Origin: Pseudochrobactrum asaccharolyticum
GTDB lineage: Bacteria > Pseudomonadota > Alphaproteobacteria > Rhizobiales > Rhizobiaceae
NCBI RefSeq assembly: GCF_003314995.1
Contig: NZ_QNRH01000005.1
Coordinates: forward strand, 192,353 to 256,352
Direction of reading: 5' to 3'
Length of the DNA stretch: 64,000 nt
The notes beneath the pieces were generated by a model, which saw nothing but the letters and a program-made list of their open reading frames with translations, had not been told where the DNA came from and did not search any database. The translations under genes and the position numbers were made by a program. Positions 62,256 to 64,000 of the stretch are shown here, one piece after another (the first letter of the stretch is position 1; every line of letters starts with the position of its first letter).

Positions 62256-63440
62256 TTACTGCGCCGCAGCAGAAGCTGGCATACCCATGACAACTTTGCT
62301 GGCATTGACGGGTATTCCGGAAGAAAAAATCTTTTGCACACCACTGACGATGACATTGTCATTCTGCGACAAACCAGCCTGTACAATACGTAAACCGTTA
62401 AAAAAGCCGCTGAGGACAACGTCTTTACGTACGGCGTCATTGTTCGCGCCGATGACGTAGACATATTTGCGATCCTGATCGGTCAGGATGGCCTTGTCAT
62501 CAACCAGCATAGCGTCGAATTCTGCACTGCCCTCAAGCTGGACGCGTGCATACAAACCCGGCACCAAAATCCGGTCCGGATTAGGCACCACCGCACGCAA
62601 TGTGATTGTGCCCGTTGCGGGATCAACCTGATTGTTGATGAAATCGACAGTTCCGGCATAGGGGAAAGTTGTATCGCTCGCTAAGGCAATACGCACCGGA
62701 TTAGCTGTGTTTTGACGCTCGCCTGTGCGCGAGAGTGCCAGATAACGCAGATAGGTTTGCTCATCAGGCTGGAAATAGATGTATACTGGGTTCTGAGAGA
62801 CAACATTAGTCAGCACACTCTGATCAGCCTGAGCCAGATTGCCGACAGTCAGCATAGCGCGCCCGATCCGGCCTGAGATCGGCGATCGGACTTCTGTAAA
62901 GCTTAGATTAAGTTTCGCGATCTCAAGATCTGCTTCATCCGCACGTACTTCCGCCTCCCTCTGGTTTAGGGCTGCGCGTCGTGTATCGAGTTCCCCACGC
63001 GGAATTGCATTTGTGACGATCAGAGCCCGTGCGCGTTCCTCTTGCACACGCGCCAGCTGTGCGGCCGCGCGCGTACGTTCAAGCTTTGCAAAGGCACTGT
63101 CATAGGCCGCTTGATAAGGACGGCGATCAATAACAAAGAGAAGATCTCCTTGTTTGACCTCATCGCCGTCTTTAAACGCGATGCGTTCAATATAACCGCT
63201 AACCCTAGTCCGAACTTCAACGGCATCGGTGCTGGCAATACGCCCGCTGAATTCATCCCATTGGCGGATAGATTTAACCAGTACCGGAGCTGCATTGACG
63301 TTGACCGGCGGGACAGCCGCTGCTGTCTGTGCATTGTCATCACTGCAGGCTGTAAGAATAATGGCCGCCAAAGCAGCCATAACAAAGGACAATCGTGAGC
63401 GTAAGAGCGCCCGACATTGCTGGAGGTAAGGCACGAACAC
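62256..63440 (-). CDS. RND efflux periplasmic adaptor (membrane fusion protein)
   Basis: A 394-residue lipoprotein adaptor. The N-terminal signal ends in the lipobox LTACSDD. A lipoyl half-motif (VRTRVSGYIERIAFKDGDEVKQGDLLFVID) precedes a helical hairpin (about 110-170), then the second lipoyl half (VRSPISGRIGRAMLTVGN) and beta-barrel domains. It links the RND pump to an outer-membrane channel. First gene of the operon; operator copy 3 lies about 75 bp upstream. Confidence 0.93.
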   Translation of the reverse strand: MFVPYLQQCRALLRSRLSFVMAALAAIILTACSDDNAQTAAAVPPVNVNAAPVLVKSIRQWDEFSGRIASTDAVEVRTRVSGYIERIAFKDGDEVKQGDLLFVIDRRPYQAAYDSAFAKLERTRAAAQLARVQEERARALIVTNAIPRGELDTRRAALNQREAEVRADEADLEIAKLNLSFTEVRSPISGRIGRAMLTVGNLAQADQSVLTNVVSQNPVYIYFQPDEQTYLRYLALSRTGERQNTANPVRIALASDTTFPYAGTVDFINNQVDPATGTITLRAVVPNPDRILVPGLYARVQLEGSAEFDAMLVDDKAILTDQDRKYVYVIGANNDAVRKDVVLSGFFNGLRIVQAGLSQNDNVIVSGVQKIFSSGIPVNASKVVMGMPASAAAQ

Positions 63441-63512
63441 TTCCTTAAATTGAAAAATCTACTCAATCAGAATGTGCACAATGCCACGAGAATTGACATG
63501 AGAGTTACATTG

Positions 63513-63539
63513 ATCCCGCGAAAACCGTGCCTGATCCTG
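63513..63539 (-). promoter_or_regulatory. AraC-regulator site, copy 3, upstream of the efflux operon
   Basis: On the minus strand, CAGGATCAGGCACGGTTTTC followed by GCGGGAT, 73 bp upstream of the adaptor start and reading in the direction of transcription. This suits activation by the AraC protein encoded after the pump. Confidence 0.7.
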
Positions 63540-63822
63540 CAAGTCAAACATTCAATTTTTAAGCTCAGGGAAATTTTAATAAAACCGTCATGCATCAGAC
63601 TCTTGGCCTGAACATCGGATTAAGGCTATCGCTTTAGCTGATGATTTGTGCTGTCGGATTTCAGGTTTTTTGGGTTGAGTTGGAGCTTTCAGGCTTCTCC
63701 TCCCCTCGTCTGTATTCAGTTGTTGTTTATTGTTATCGCGGACAGACTGTAAACGCCGATAGCCCTGTCTCTTGTGGGCAGGGTTATTTTAAAATCTTAT
63801 ATAATTATTATTTGTGATTTTG

Positions 63823-63899
<77 letters not shown>

Positions 63900-63904
63900 A
63901 AGTA

Positions 63905-63960
63905 TTGTCGAGCCTTGCTGCCCGGGAGCGAAGTCAGGCGTAGCCTGATGAGGTGAGGCC
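63905..63960. repeat. Palindromic intergenic element, second copy
   Basis: GGAGCGAAG, then the hairpin TCAGGC-GTA-GCCTGA, then TGAGGTGAGGCCG. The flanks match the element at 28550-28625 (GGAGCGCAG and TGAGCACCGG) while the inner stem has changed on both sides and still pairs. Confidence 0.5.
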
Positions 63961-63965
63961 GTATA

Positions 63966-63988
63966 GAAATCGATTGATTATCGATTTC
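63966..63988. repeat. Perfect hairpin GAAATCGAT / ATCGATTTC
   Basis: Nine-bp arms with a TGATT loop at the right edge of the window; it may be part of the adjoining palindromic element. Confidence 0.6.
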
Positions 63989-64000
63989 AGGCCGAACGGG

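Overview
The window reads as chromosome of an alphaproteobacterium of the Hyphomicrobiales, most likely a Brucellaceae member (Brucella/Ochrobactrum/Pseudochrobactrum-like). This rests on gene content and order (uppP, fzlA-like, queG, mepA, glk, dapB, gpmA, prfC, coaBC, ubiB, ubiE) and on an interspersed repeat at 10601-10660 of a type common in Rhizobiales. The assignment comes from protein recognition only; no search was run.

1-36.2 kb is core chromosome. In order: a truncated PhyH-type dioxygenase with a divergent AraC regulator; uppP; an fzlA-queG-SDR-mepA block; glk, an ABC exporter, dapB and gpmA; tRNA-Leu(CAG); a GAF-GGDEF protein, an EEP-fold hydrolase and a cardiolipin synthase; hdeD-like, prfC; amtB behind a sigma-54 promoter; coaBC with an extra N-terminal ribbon-helix-helix domain, ubiB, ubiE; upp and a bdcA-like SDR. 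A minus-strand nucleoside block follows: BMP-type binding protein, ATPase, isochorismatase-fold protein, two permeases, cytidine deaminase, purine nucleoside phosphorylase and thymidine phosphorylase. Together these would import nucleosides and split them into bases and sugar phosphates, with upp salvaging uracil. msrA and a small membrane protein end the core.

36.2-56.9 kb is a genomic island in the 3' end of tRNA-Ser(GGA). A tyrosine integrase follows the tRNA, and the last 20 bp of the tRNA recur at 56878-56897 with one mismatch. Short GGTACAAAA repeats lie just inside both ends. A weaker third copy of the att core with one arm motif at 53.2-53.3 kb suggests two accreted units. Unit A carries an iteron/palindrome region with an HUH-type protein, an arsenic operon (arsR, acr3, arsC, arsH, MFS), an XRE regulator, envelope proteins, a NYN-LOTUS protein, a serine recombinase and an unrecognised four-gene cluster at 47.0-53.0 kb: a 767-residue protein, a four-helix membrane protein, a HEPN-like protein with an RNxxxH motif and a ParB-like protein. 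That cluster is the best candidate for an undescribed, possibly defensive, system. Unit B carries a HisD-family dehydrogenase, an XRE-cupin regulator and a frameshifted ABC binding protein.

56.9-64 kb: decayed sequence with an arsH remnant, then an AraC regulator with an RND efflux pump and its adaptor. One 27-bp motif occurs three times around this locus and is probably the regulator's operator. tRNA-fMet and a palindromic repeat end the window.
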